Under the pieces are notes generated by a model. The model saw only the letters and a list, made by a program, of their open reading frames with translations. It was not told the origin of the DNA and did no database searches. From Mucilaginibacter phenanthrenivorans (GTDB lineage Bacteria > Bacteroidota > Bacteroidia > Sphingobacteriales > Sphingobacteriaceae): DNA of 64,000 nt. Location: NCBI RefSeq assembly GCF_024721155.1, contig NZ_JAHVAP010000011.1:1-64000 (forward strand). The letters run 5' to 3'. A program made the position numbers and the translations under genes. The first letter of the stretch is position 1. Every line of letters begins with the position of its first letter. This document shows, in pieces, positions 1 to 8,364 of this stretch.

Positions 1-396
1 ACCTGGCTTTTTACGCCAACTTTAGACTTGGCTTTTATCAAAACAAGCAATACCCCGAACGGCCATGTTGAAGTACATATAGCATCAAGGGCTTCCAATT
101 ATCAGCAGAGAATACTCGAACTGTCAACCACTTTTGGAAATGAGAACGACGGTACCTGGCTTTTGACGCCTACTTTAGACTTGGTATTTATCAAAACAAA
201 CAATACCCCGAGCGGCCATGTTGAAGTACATATAGCCTCACGGGTTTCCAATTATCAGCAGAGAATACTCGAAGTGCCGACCACTTTTGGAAATGAGAAC
301 GATGGTACCTGGCTTTTGACGCCTACTTTAGACTTAGTTTTTATCAAAACAAGTAATACCCCAAACGGCCATATTGAGGTACACATTGCAGCAAAG
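1..396 (+). repeat. 153-bp in-frame tandem repeat (2.6 copies visible)
   Basis: Copies begin at 1, 154 and 307, each starting with the codons for TWL. The period is exactly 153 bp (51 codons), and the copies differ by only scattered substitutions, such as SNTPNG/NNTPSG and ELS/EVP. High DNA-level identity suggests recent duplication or gene conversion. The array continues upstream of the window. Confidence 0.9.
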
Positions 397-399
397 TAA
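1..399 (+). CDS. C-terminal part of a secreted FG-GAP/VCBS-like repeat protein (5' end outside window)
   Basis: The reading frame is open from base 1, so the gene starts upstream of the window; the first in-window start-like codon (TTG at 28) lies inside a repeat and is not a true start. The visible 132 residues are two full copies and one partial copy of a 51-residue unit. Each unit carries TWLLTPTLDLVFIKT, then GHVEVHIAS, then NYQQRILE, then TTFGNENDG. Similar units occur in FG-GAP-like or lectin-like beta-propeller modules attached to secreted hydrolases; this match is from memory. The protein ends at TAA just after the third unit's GHIEVHIAAK, so the repeats form the extreme C-terminus. 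A carbohydrate-binding or cell-surface role is plausible but unproven, and any catalytic domain would lie upstream. Confidence 0.75.
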   Translation, partial: TWLFTPTLDLAFIKTSNTPNGHVEVHIASRASNYQQRILELSTTFGNENDGTWLLTPTLDLVFIKTNNTPSGHVEVHIASRVSNYQQRILEVPTTFGNENDGTWLLTPTLDLVFIKTSNTPNGHIEVHIAAK

Positions 400-552
400 A
401 TAAACATAAAAAACTACAGCCAAAGGTTATTGTTATCCGCCAAACTAATGCTCCGACGTATAAATCGAACAGTTTATATAATATAAGTTAACAATTGAAC
501 CAAAAAGTATATCTGTCCAAATCCGCAATTAAACGCAAATCCGAAAGGAAAT

Positions 553-579
553 GGTTCGATATATGTACAGTAAGGCCAC
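553..579 (+). repeat. Dispersed 27-28 bp motif, copy 1
   Basis: The sequence GGTTCGATATATGTACAGTA continues to a CCAC end. A close copy lies at 43197-43224. Both copies sit on the plus strand upstream of a terminator of the same family (634-666 and 43231-43262), so the pair could mark a short non-coding transcript or a worn mobile repeat. Confidence 0.45.
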
Positions 580-633
580 TTAAAAATCACACTGTGTTAT
601 AAATAGTGTGATAATTGTTCAAAGGTTTAGTAG

Positions 634-666
634 AAGTCTTCATATCAATTTATGAGGGCTTTTTTC
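634..666 (+). terminator. Intrinsic terminator
   Basis: The stem AAGTCTTCATA / TATGAGGGCTT (with G-T wobbles) and the loop TCAATT are followed by a run of T. It could end transcription from the upstream repeat-protein gene. It belongs to a family of similar hairpins at 42241, 43231 and 45025. Confidence 0.7.
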
Positions 667-811
667 TTGTATCGATTATTAAATTTAGGATATCTAACTT
701 CTTCATTTCTAAGAATGTTTTAATTGGGATAATAAAAAGTCTACAAAGGGAGGCATAGCAAATACCGCCAGGCAGTAAGCATAACCGATATTTTTATTGG
801 ACAATAGATTA

Positions 812-3772
812 TTACTGCTGAATGTTGTTATTATAGGGATCTGCTATCACCTTAACAAGGTCATTACCCAACACGCGTTCATCAAAATCTATCTTTACTG
901 TTTTGGTTTCGCCCTTTAGCAGTGTGAAATAATTATCATTCGTAATTGACGGCAGGATCTGCTCCCCGTTTGACGCCCGTACAGCCTGCACCCGGATGCC
1001 GAACGCGACGGCCTTAGATGATGCAGGGTTTGTTATTTCGGCAGCAATAAAACACCTGCCATTTTCCTTAACTGTTTTATAACTGACCTTCAAATCGACT
1101 GTAGGCAGTGTATTCAATGCCGTATAATCCTTGCGTTTATTGCCACGCCAGTAAAAATTATCGGATACCAGTTTCCCCGCCTTGTCCGTTAGCTTTAGTT
1201 TGATGAAGTGAACCGCTGATAAGCCTTCACTGGGTACATCGCCCTGGTAAACTTCAAAGCTATATAACGAGTATCCCCAATAGGTTGCGCGCTCAACGCC
1301 CTGCATCCTGACATAGCGTGCTGTAACTTCGGGGAACATGATCTTTTGTTCGCCTTGCCTCCCATCGGTTGTGCTGTATACGTCGTGCCAGTTCTTAGCA
1401 TCCGATGATACCTGGATCTTGAATGACTTGGCATAGGCATCTTCCCAGCTAAGCCCTACCCCATTCACTACCTCATCCTTTCCCAAATCAACATAGATCC
1501 ATTCACCATCATTATATCTACTGGCCCAGCGGGTGGTTTTGTTGCCATCTGTAGCTGCCCCGGCATCGCCGTTAGTAGACGAAGAGGCATATACTTTTTT
1601 GTTTAGGGCGAGATCAGCTTTATAGGGATTGAAATTAATTTTGAAGGCTTCACCTGCACTGTTCGCGGGGGCGTCAACAATATTTGATGCACGGTATTGC
1701 TTCACCAGCTGTCCATCAAGGTTATAGACGTCAGCACTGGCAGTCAGCCCTTCTGCATCGGCGCGGGTAGTGTTTATAACCTTCACAGCGTTAGTTACCG
1801 GGTTCCATTGAATATGTAAGGGTTCGCAGGCTTTTTTGACGCCAAAGTATGCGCCCGTAAGGTCGAAGTAATAATCATAGGTTTGCCAAACCATTGATGG
1901 ATAGGCCGACTGGCTCATCCAGGTCATCAGGCCGGAAGCATCATCGCCCATTGCATCCTGCCAGCCCTCAAACATAGCCTTGTTGGCTTCAAGGCTCACA
2001 AACTGGGCCTTACGGCAAAAATCCACAATTTCCTTTGGTGCACCGTATCCATTGGTAATGCTTGCCTCATAACTATCAGGACCGGCATTAAACGCCCGCG
2101 GACCAAAAAAATGCTGGTCCCACATCTCATTTCGCGGCCACCAGTTCTCCTTAGGCATAAATTTTTTAAAGCTCTCAAAATTCACAAATACGGCCGTCCC
2201 CAGTTCTGTACGCAAACCCCAGCCTTTGTTGCCGCCCGAGCCTGTCGGATAAGCCGTAAAGTAATACCGTGGATCCTTAGCATCCCAGGGGCCGCTGCCG
2301 GTCAGATTTTCGGCGTGCGAGTTAGGCTGGTAATACCTGTCGCCGCCATCAAAAGTCGCCAGGTCCTCCTTTAACCAATTATTTAGCGGTGCCATTGGCC
2401 AGCCCTCATTTTCAGCGCACCAAACCGCTATTGATGCATGATTACGGAATCTTTTTATTTTTTCGATCGCGTTTGCATTAAAAATATTGATATCGGCCGG
2501 CAGGTTCTCGTTGGCATTCAGCCAGAAATCATCCCAAACCATAATGCCGTATTTGTCGCAGGCATCATAAAATTCCTCATCGGTGGTTGAGCCTATCCAG
2601 TTGCGGATCATATTAAAGTTCATCTCCTTATGCAACCTCACACGGGTATCATATTCAGCCCCGCGGCAGCGCAGCAGATATTCCGACATCCCCCAGTCAC
2701 CACCTTTTATAAATACCTTAACCCCGTTTATGGCCAAATGTAACACGTGCCCGATAGTGTCATAGCTGTATCTTTTAATCCCGAACTTAATATCATGCAC
2801 ATCCGAGACCTCATTGCCAACTGCCAGGCTAAGCCTGCAATTGTACAGGCTAGGCTCGCCATAGCCATTTGGCCACCAAAGTTTGGGGTTATTGATCACC
2901 AGTTGCTCAAAATCCCCCTTATCCAGCTTAACTATCGTCGATCCGTTTGCATCAATATAGATCTTTTTCGAAAATTCAATATTTCCAGGAGTGATTAATC
3001 CCTTAACAATTGCTGTTTGTGGGCTTGTAGCACTATTGTTAACCTGCATTGAAACCGAAAGGTCGGCGCGGGCATTATTCGGCAGCTTCGACTGTATCCA
3101 TGGATCTTTTATCGTAACGTCACCAGTGTTGCTCAGGTAAACATTGTCGGTAATACCCGAATTAAGGCCGGGCACATAAGGCATCCAGTCCCAACCAGCG
3201 CTTGACACATAGTTAGGGCTGCCAACGTTCGCCAAAGGTTGCTTAGGCAGATAAACCAAAGCTACCAGCACATTTTTATCTTTGCGGCCCGCAATGGCGC
3301 TGACATCAAACTGCCCTCGCTGCATAAAGCCATCAAGCGTCCCGAGCATTATTCCATTCAGGTAAATATCAGCCTTACGGTTTACCCCCCTGAAGTTTAA
3401 CCAGATCTTCCCTTTTGAGAAATCTGCCGGGACATTAAATTCCGTGCGGTACCAGAAATTGCGGTCATATTTAGCCTTATCGACCTTATAAATGTTATCG
3501 CCAAAATTGGGATCCTTCTCCAGGCCTGCTGCTACGTATGATGAAAATACGGTGCCTGGCACTATGGCCTGTACCCAATCCTTCGTATCGTAGCCGGCAG
3601 TATTAATTTTGGAACCGTCTCCAGCTTCTGCCTGTGGCCTTACCTTCCATTGTTGATTTGACGAGCTATTAAGAGAGACTATTCCAGGTTGAGAAAAACA
3701 TTCGGTGTAAAAGGCTACTGAAATAGCGGCAATAACCAGGGTTTTTAAATTTAATGAGTATCGAATAAGCAT
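812..3772 (-). CDS. GH2-family glycoside hydrolase (beta-mannosidase / exo-beta-glucosaminidase-like) with discoidin (CBM32) domain
   Basis: This 986-residue secreted enzyme has an N-terminal signal peptide (about residues 1-27), a GH2 sugar-binding jelly roll (about 60-215), an immunoglobulin-like domain, and the TIM barrel (about 340-640). The barrel shows WCAENEG with probable acid/base Glu456 and RTELGT with probable nucleophile Glu523, as in clan A GH2 enzymes. A discoidin/CBM32 module (about 720-843, with TDGNKTTRWAS and a YVDLG strand) is inserted before the last beta-sandwich. The overall plan resembles exo-beta-D-glucosaminidases and beta-mannosidases more than LacZ-type galactosidases, but the exact substrate cannot be read from sequence. 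It is the last gene of PUL-A, 101 bp after the DUF4998-type gene, and would act in the periplasm or at the surface on oligosaccharides taken up by the upstream SusCD pair. Confidence 0.85.
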   Translation of the reverse strand: MLIRYSLNLKTLVIAAISVAFYTECFSQPGIVSLNSSSNQQWKVRPQAEAGDGSKINTAGYDTKDWVQAIVPGTVFSSYVAAGLEKDPNFGDNIYKVDKAKYDRNFWYRTEFNVPADFSKGKIWLNFRGVNRKADIYLNGIMLGTLDGFMQRGQFDVSAIAGRKDKNVLVALVYLPKQPLANVGSPNYVSSAGWDWMPYVPGLNSGITDNVYLSNTGDVTIKDPWIQSKLPNNARADLSVSMQVNNSATSPQTAIVKGLITPGNIEFSKKIYIDANGSTIVKLDKGDFEQLVINNPKLWWPNGYGEPSLYNCRLSLAVGNEVSDVHDIKFGIKRYSYDTIGHVLHLAINGVKVFIKGGDWGMSEYLLRCRGAEYDTRVRLHKEMNFNMIRNWIGSTTDEEFYDACDKYGIMVWDDFWLNANENLPADINIFNANAIEKIKRFRNHASIAVWCAENEGWPMAPLNNWLKEDLATFDGGDRYYQPNSHAENLTGSGPWDAKDPRYYFTAYPTGSGGNKGWGLRTELGTAVFVNFESFKKFMPKENWWPRNEMWDQHFFGPRAFNAGPDSYEASITNGYGAPKEIVDFCRKAQFVSLEANKAMFEGWQDAMGDDASGLMTWMSQSAYPSMVWQTYDYYFDLTGAYFGVKKACEPLHIQWNPVTNAVKVINTTRADAEGLTASADVYNLDGQLVKQYRASNIVDAPANSAGEAFKINFNPYKADLALNKKVYASSSTNGDAGAATDGNKTTRWASRYNDGEWIYVDLGKDEVVNGVGLSWEDAYAKSFKIQVSSDAKNWHDVYSTTDGRQGEQKIMFPEVTARYVRMQGVERATYWGYSLYSFEVYQGDVPSEGLSAVHFIKLKLTDKAGKLVSDNFYWRGNKRKDYTALNTLPTVDLKVSYKTVKENGRCFIAAEITNPASSKAVAFGIRVQAVRASNGEQILPSITNDNYFTLLKGETKTVKIDFDERVLGNDLVKVIADPYNNNIQQ

Positions 3773-3873
3773 TTGCAGAAATAAATAAGGGAATGTACAT
3801 GTGGATAATAAACAAAACCGCCCCGCTGCACCGTATTTATAGCGCAGCGGGAGGGTATTTGATCGGGAGGGTA

Positions 3874-5109
3874 TTACAAGCTTCTTAAGGCTACACGAGT
3901 AAATTGTAAATAAGTGTAACTTGTTGTACTTACTACCCAGCCATAGGTAACCGTTGTAGTTTGTATAAGGGTAAAGTTGAGCGTATGTGTGCCGCCAATG
4001 CTGTTTTGATCGCCATGGAACCAGGCAATCGTATTGCCTGAATTTATCTGGTCTATATCCGGAACGGTATTCCCTACGGAAACCACCTCATTGGCATTAA
4101 TATTGCCGCCATAACCGGCTGTGGTAACATCAATAGCATAAGTGCCGGCCGGCAAGGTAAATGTTTGGTAAACCTTCCCATTGTTTACACCGTCTCCGCT
4201 GTAATCACGAGCCTCGAAATGGACGCAGCCGCCGTTATCAGTCGAGAACCCGCCATGAATCCCGCCATCCTGGTTCAGCACATTAGCATTGTACTGCCAG
4301 TCTTTAAGCAGCCCCCATTTGCCGGGGTTACTGTCGCTGCGGTAAAACGGATTGCCGGGGTTTTTGATGTAAAATGCGGTCAGGTCACCGATCCTTTTTA
4401 TGTGTGGATAAGTACTCGGAGCGGCCACGGTAAAAGTATCAATGGCGCCACGCATAGGCAAATAGCTGGATTGATAAGTTACATCGGTACCAAACTTAAA
4501 GTTATTCAGCGTGATGGTAGTGCTGTCAGGCCGAAGTATTAATGTATTTTGCACACCGGTTGTATTATCAAAATATTTAATAACAGTTTTTGTATTGATG
4601 GTACCGGTATCAACTTTATTAAACTTTAACTGCACCGCCCCGGTGGCCAGGTTAGTGATGTACGGCGTATCAGCATTATAGCCCCTGTTAAAAATGCCGC
4701 TTTGATATTTCGCCCCAAATACCCTGACACTGTTTATATTCAAGGGAATAGATATGTGACCTTGATTATCAATAGAATACACGTTAAAGAAATAAGTACC
4801 CTCTGTCAAGTTTGGAATTATAACCTTAACTGTATCCTTAGCTACGTGAGTGGCCGCATCAACAATAATTGAATCCTGCTTATTGTTCCAGTATATCTTA
4901 TACTTCGTGATGTTAGGATCGGGGCTCGGGTTCCAAACCAACATGGCGCGCAAATCTCCGCCCCGGTAATTTTGATTACTGATAACCCCCGGATAATAAA
5001 TTTCGCCGCCTTTAATTAGCGACTTGTAATTTACGTCCTTCTTCGAGCAGCTTAATATGGTGACTGTTAACAGCAGCAACCACAGTATATTTTTAAAAAT
5101 AGCTTTCAT
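3874..5109 (-). CDS. DUF4998-type surface lipoprotein
   Basis: This 411-residue protein has a lipoprotein signal (hydrophobic stretch, then ILSC at about residues 18-21, followed by SKKD). The N-terminal half holds a fibronectin-like fold with MLVWNPSPDPNITKYKIYWN, typical of DUF4998 proteins. The C-terminal part (about 245-411) looks like a beta-sandwich of the DUF5013 or carbohydrate-binding kind, with HFEARDYSGDG. No catalytic motif is apparent. It sits 24 bp after the DUF4959/DUF5000-type gene and ahead of the GH2 gene, the usual place for surface glycan-binding proteins (SusE/F analogues) in Bacteroidota PULs. Glycan binding at the cell surface is inferred from that position. The family names are assigned by pattern recognition and were not searched. 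Confidence 0.7.
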   Translation of the reverse strand: MKAIFKNILWLLLLTVTILSCSKKDVNYKSLIKGGEIYYPGVISNQNYRGGDLRAMLVWNPSPDPNITKYKIYWNNKQDSIIVDAATHVAKDTVKVIIPNLTEGTYFFNVYSIDNQGHISIPLNINSVRVFGAKYQSGIFNRGYNADTPYITNLATGAVQLKFNKVDTGTINTKTVIKYFDNTTGVQNTLILRPDSTTITLNNFKFGTDVTYQSSYLPMRGAIDTFTVAAPSTYPHIKRIGDLTAFYIKNPGNPFYRSDSNPGKWGLLKDWQYNANVLNQDGGIHGGFSTDNGGCVHFEARDYSGDGVNNGKVYQTFTLPAGTYAIDVTTAGYGGNINANEVVSVGNTVPDIDQINSGNTIAWFHGDQNSIGGTHTLNFTLIQTTTVTYGWVVSTTSYTYLQFTRVALRSL

Positions 5110-5133
5110 TTTTTAAGGTCTTATTTTAAAGAT

Positions 5134-6375
5134 TTATTGCGGACTTCCGTAAAACGATAACTCCATTAAGTGGGTATAATAAACACCGCCCCAGGTGTCC
5201 TTCACATCTAAACGGATGTATTTTACAGCAGGGCTTATAAACGGCACATCAAAGCTCACCCCTGCATCAATAAAGGCGGCATCGGCTGCATTGGTTTGAC
5301 CGGGAAGTAATCCGGACGGAGGATTGGGAAAATGATAATTACCCAAAACCACCCAATCGCCAACTACCGTACCGACCGCTGTTCCGCCAGGGGTCACGGC
5401 ATCTGCCGGATTATCCTTCGTGGAGCCCCAAATGGTAAAGTCGCGCGGGTTTCCATACCCATATGATGCACTCGGCCTCCCCCACATTACAAAATGACTT
5501 AATTTGTAAGTTGCGCCTATACCAAAGGTGCATTGCAGCAATTTATTAGGCGGCGCAGTGGTGTGCCAGCCAATGGAGCCACCGCTTTCGTCCGTTAAAC
5601 CGTTCCATAAATTGGGGAGTTCCCATCCATAACCTATGGCAGCATCACTATTGGTTTGATAGGTAAAGAACTTGCTTTTAGGGAGCATTTCTTCAAAAAG
5701 CGGGGTTAACGTTATGATCGAAGTATCCGAAACGTTTCCAAACTGATCCGAAACATAAACACCAAATTTTGTGGGGTTTGCCGTGTAGCCTCTTACGGAA
5801 TAGTCAATGGTATCGGTACTTGAATAATGCTGATCCTGGATCTCGAATTTGCCGTTAGCTGGATCGATCGCCACCATATTAACCGCTACCGCCCTTTTGC
5901 CCGGGTTTAAGGCCATGATATTTATTCCGCCAAAGTCCGGAGCAAGCAGCAATGATTTTCTGATCAGCTGATAGTATGGCGTATCGGGGTGAACGGTAAT
6001 GGTAACAGGATCTGATGCAACATTGGCCCTTGTTACTGCATGAAGCGTTATTGTATAATCCTGGCTTTTTGAAAAGCCTTCTACCCTTATGGTGTCTAAA
6101 AAATAGCTCGATTTGGTTTCGCGCGAAACTTTATCGTTTATTTTATAATCAGCCACCACATACAGAAGATTTTCGGTGGTTGGCAATGTATAGGTAAGGA
6201 TAGCGCCTCCATTAAAATTCTTCACCTTAACATCCGTCACAATGCCCGGTTTTGTTTTATCTGTAGATTCCGGCTGTCTGTATTTATCGTCTTTTTGGCA
6301 AGATGCTAAAAAGGCTATTGAAATAAGCAATACACAAATCAAAGACTGGATATGCCTGTTAACACAGTATTTCAT
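5134..6375 (-). CDS. DUF4959/DUF5126/DUF5000-type surface glycan-binding lipoprotein
   Basis: This 413-residue lipoprotein has the lipobox FLASC at about residues 22-26. It shows the three-part plan common beside SusD: an N-terminal DUF4959 region with PGIVTDVKVKNFNGGAILTY (about 43-62), a middle DUF5126-like beta-sandwich, and a C-terminal F5/8-type-C-like DUF5000 region with WHTTAPP and PRDFTIWGS (about 260-410). It follows SusD by 47 bp in the same operon. Proteins of this plan are presumed to bind glycans at the outer face of the outer membrane and pass them to SusCD; that role is inferred from family and position, and no enzyme motif is present. Confidence 0.78.
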   Translation of the reverse strand: MKYCVNRHIQSLICVLLISIAFLASCQKDDKYRQPESTDKTKPGIVTDVKVKNFNGGAILTYTLPTTENLLYVVADYKINDKVSRETKSSYFLDTIRVEGFSKSQDYTITLHAVTRANVASDPVTITVHPDTPYYQLIRKSLLLAPDFGGINIMALNPGKRAVAVNMVAIDPANGKFEIQDQHYSSTDTIDYSVRGYTANPTKFGVYVSDQFGNVSDTSIITLTPLFEEMLPKSKFFTYQTNSDAAIGYGWELPNLWNGLTDESGGSIGWHTTAPPNKLLQCTFGIGATYKLSHFVMWGRPSASYGYGNPRDFTIWGSTKDNPADAVTPGGTAVGTVVGDWVVLGNYHFPNPPSGLLPGQTNAADAAFIDAGVSFDVPFISPAVKYIRLDVKDTWGGVYYTHLMELSFYGSPQ

Positions 6376-6422
6376 AATTTCTTAATTTAAATGTTTAAAT
6401 AATCTCACTCAGGTTATATCGC

Positions 6423-8360
6423 CTACCAAAACGGATTCTGCACCAGGTTATCATTAACTACCAGTGAGTTGGTCGATATAGGCCACAGGTAATCCCTGGT
6501 CTGGAAAACCGGGATCTCGATATTAACCGGCCTGTAATAATTCACAGCCTGTTCCTCGTAAATGCTCCAGCCTTTTAAAGGAACACTCAACACGGATTGC
6601 AGCTCCTTCCAGCGATGCAGGTCCCACCCACTTTGTCCTTCAAAACACAACTCTATCCTTCGTTCCTGGTGAATTATAGCCCGCAAGCCGTCCTGTGTAG
6701 TTGGCTTCGACGGATTTTTTGAATAGGTTGCCCAGGAGCTCAGCACACCACCGAGCCCGGCGCGTGCCCTAACCTTGTCAATATATTGGTAGGCCTCTGC
6801 TCCGGGGCCGCTCACTTCATTCAAAGCTTCAGCATAAAGCAGGTATAAGCCAGCCATCCGCATCACAGGCATTGAAAAATCCACCCACGAAAAACCATCG
6901 TCATAAACGGTTTGGTAATTTGCCAGCTTCTTGGGCCAATAACCGGTTATGTTTGTTTTTTGGATTGATTTTGGGCCCGAGATAGAGAAAACGCCCCGTG
7001 CCTCTACATCATGCAATGGATTTGACGGGTCTTTTGCATTATCGCGCCCGTTGCCGAACCAGATGCCGCCATCAAAACCAAGGCTTCCATAAAACCGTGG
7101 CTCTCTGTCAAAATTTGCTTTAACCGTTGTATAGCCTTGTTTTATATACCAGTAATTTGCGGCATCACCTATACGCAGTTGGTTGCGGTTGGCATAATCC
7201 CACGTGTTGTCTTCGTCTATCGGAACGCCGTTGTGGGTATAAAATAATTCAGTAGTAGAAATCGGGACAGCATAATACCCTGGGTTCTGCCCGTCATTCT
7301 GGTTAGCCTTGTCCGTCATGCGCGGAATGCAATATTCCTGGCCGTGCCAGATGTTGTTCAGCGCCCAGATCAGTTCGAGGTTTGAATCCCATTTTTGAGT
7401 AAGTGCATTCTGAAATGTAAGCACCAGCCTTAACGAATCCGGGAGGTTGCTCACATTGCCCGCAGGGGTAAAATCTGTATTTACCTTCAAATTTGCAGCC
7501 TCGCAGGCATCTATGGCCGCTTTACATGCAGTAGCGGCTGCCTGCCATTTTGTGGCATCAAATTTAGTTGGAAACAAAGCGACACCACTCTTATCCTTAA
7601 AATTTGCATAGTCAGGATTACCATTGAACAATGGGCTGGCCGCCGTCATTAAAACTTCGGCCTTGATGGCCATTGCAGCAGGTTGGGTTATCCTTCCTAA
7701 CTCCTTAGCAGGGTTGTCAATGGTAACCGGAAGGTCAGGGATCGCTGCATCCAGTAAGCCTGTTATGTATTTTACCACATCGTCAACGGGTGCACGTTTT
7801 ACCTTAACGGCTGACGTTGATGCCTCCACCGGCAGGTTCACGTCAATGATTGGTATCGGGCCGTATAGCCTCAACAAATAATAGTTATAATAGGCCTTCA
7901 AAAATTTAGTCTCTGCTATCCATCTTTTCTTTTCCGGAGCAGTAAGATCAAGTGGCTTATCAATATTTTCCAGCATGGTGTTACACCGCCTTATGGCCTG
8001 AAACATGGCAATTCCATTGCCCGAGCCATCCCAATAATTTAAACCGGGGTTACCGCTGCTTTGTGTACCTGTTATTAAGCTGAATCCCGTAACATCGAAC
8101 GGATTGCTGGTCAGATTCAGCGGGAAGATCAGCTCTGAAGAGGTTGTAAAACCCGGGCTCCTGTTCAAATCATTGAGCTGCTGCAAATCAGAATAGCAGG
8201 TAAACAGGTAAGTTTGAGCTTCATTGCGGCTTCTGAACGCATAATCGAGTGTGCCAACGTCAGGCGGAACAACATCAAGGTATTTTTTGCAGGAGATCCC
8301 GCTTACTATCAGCACGATAATTAAGCAGAAGTGTTTATATTGTAATTTCATCCTCGTCAT
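6423..8360 (-). CDS. susD-like: SusD/RagB-family glycan-binding lipoprotein (PUL-A)
   Basis: This 645-residue protein has a lipobox (GISC, then KKYLDVVPPD), the N-terminal SusD-like domain, and the C-terminal RagB/SusD region with the typical EALNEVSGPGAEAYQYIDKV and IIHQERRIELCFEGQ signatures and a closing NPFW. SusD proteins cap the SusC transporter and hold the glycan at the cell surface. The start ATG lies 4 bp after the SusC stop, so the pair is probably translationally coupled. A second in-frame ATG at 8351 (MKLQYKHF) would also leave a complete signal peptide, so the start is uncertain by three codons. Confidence 0.95.
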   Translation of the reverse strand: MTRMKLQYKHFCLIIVLIVSGISCKKYLDVVPPDVGTLDYAFRSRNEAQTYLFTCYSDLQQLNDLNRSPGFTTSSELIFPLNLTSNPFDVTGFSLITGTQSSGNPGLNYWDGSGNGIAMFQAIRRCNTMLENIDKPLDLTAPEKKRWIAETKFLKAYYNYYLLRLYGPIPIIDVNLPVEASTSAVKVKRAPVDDVVKYITGLLDAAIPDLPVTIDNPAKELGRITQPAAMAIKAEVLMTAASPLFNGNPDYANFKDKSGVALFPTKFDATKWQAAATACKAAIDACEAANLKVNTDFTPAGNVSNLPDSLRLVLTFQNALTQKWDSNLELIWALNNIWHGQEYCIPRMTDKANQNDGQNPGYYAVPISTTELFYTHNGVPIDEDNTWDYANRNQLRIGDAANYWYIKQGYTTVKANFDREPRFYGSLGFDGGIWFGNGRDNAKDPSNPLHDVEARGVFSISGPKSIQKTNITGYWPKKLANYQTVYDDGFSWVDFSMPVMRMAGLYLLYAEALNEVSGPGAEAYQYIDKVRARAGLGGVLSSWATYSKNPSKPTTQDGLRAIIHQERRIELCFEGQSGWDLHRWKELQSVLSVPLKGWSIYEEQAVNYYRPVNIEIPVFQTRDYLWPISTNSLVVNDNLVQNPFW

Positions 8361-8364
8361 CTTT

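Larger units (their letters stand above)
400..811. other. Intergenic region between convergent genes
   Basis: No credible gene is present. The stretch holds a GGTTCGATATA-type dispersed motif (553-579), an 8-bp inverted repeat ATCACACT/AGTGTGAT (586-593 and 605-612) and a terminator hairpin (634-666). Nothing else was recognised between the terminator and the end of the GH2 gene. Confidence 0.6.

Noticed and set aside
1..396. CRISPR-like array
   Set aside because: Repeats are contiguous 153-bp in-frame coding units without spacers.
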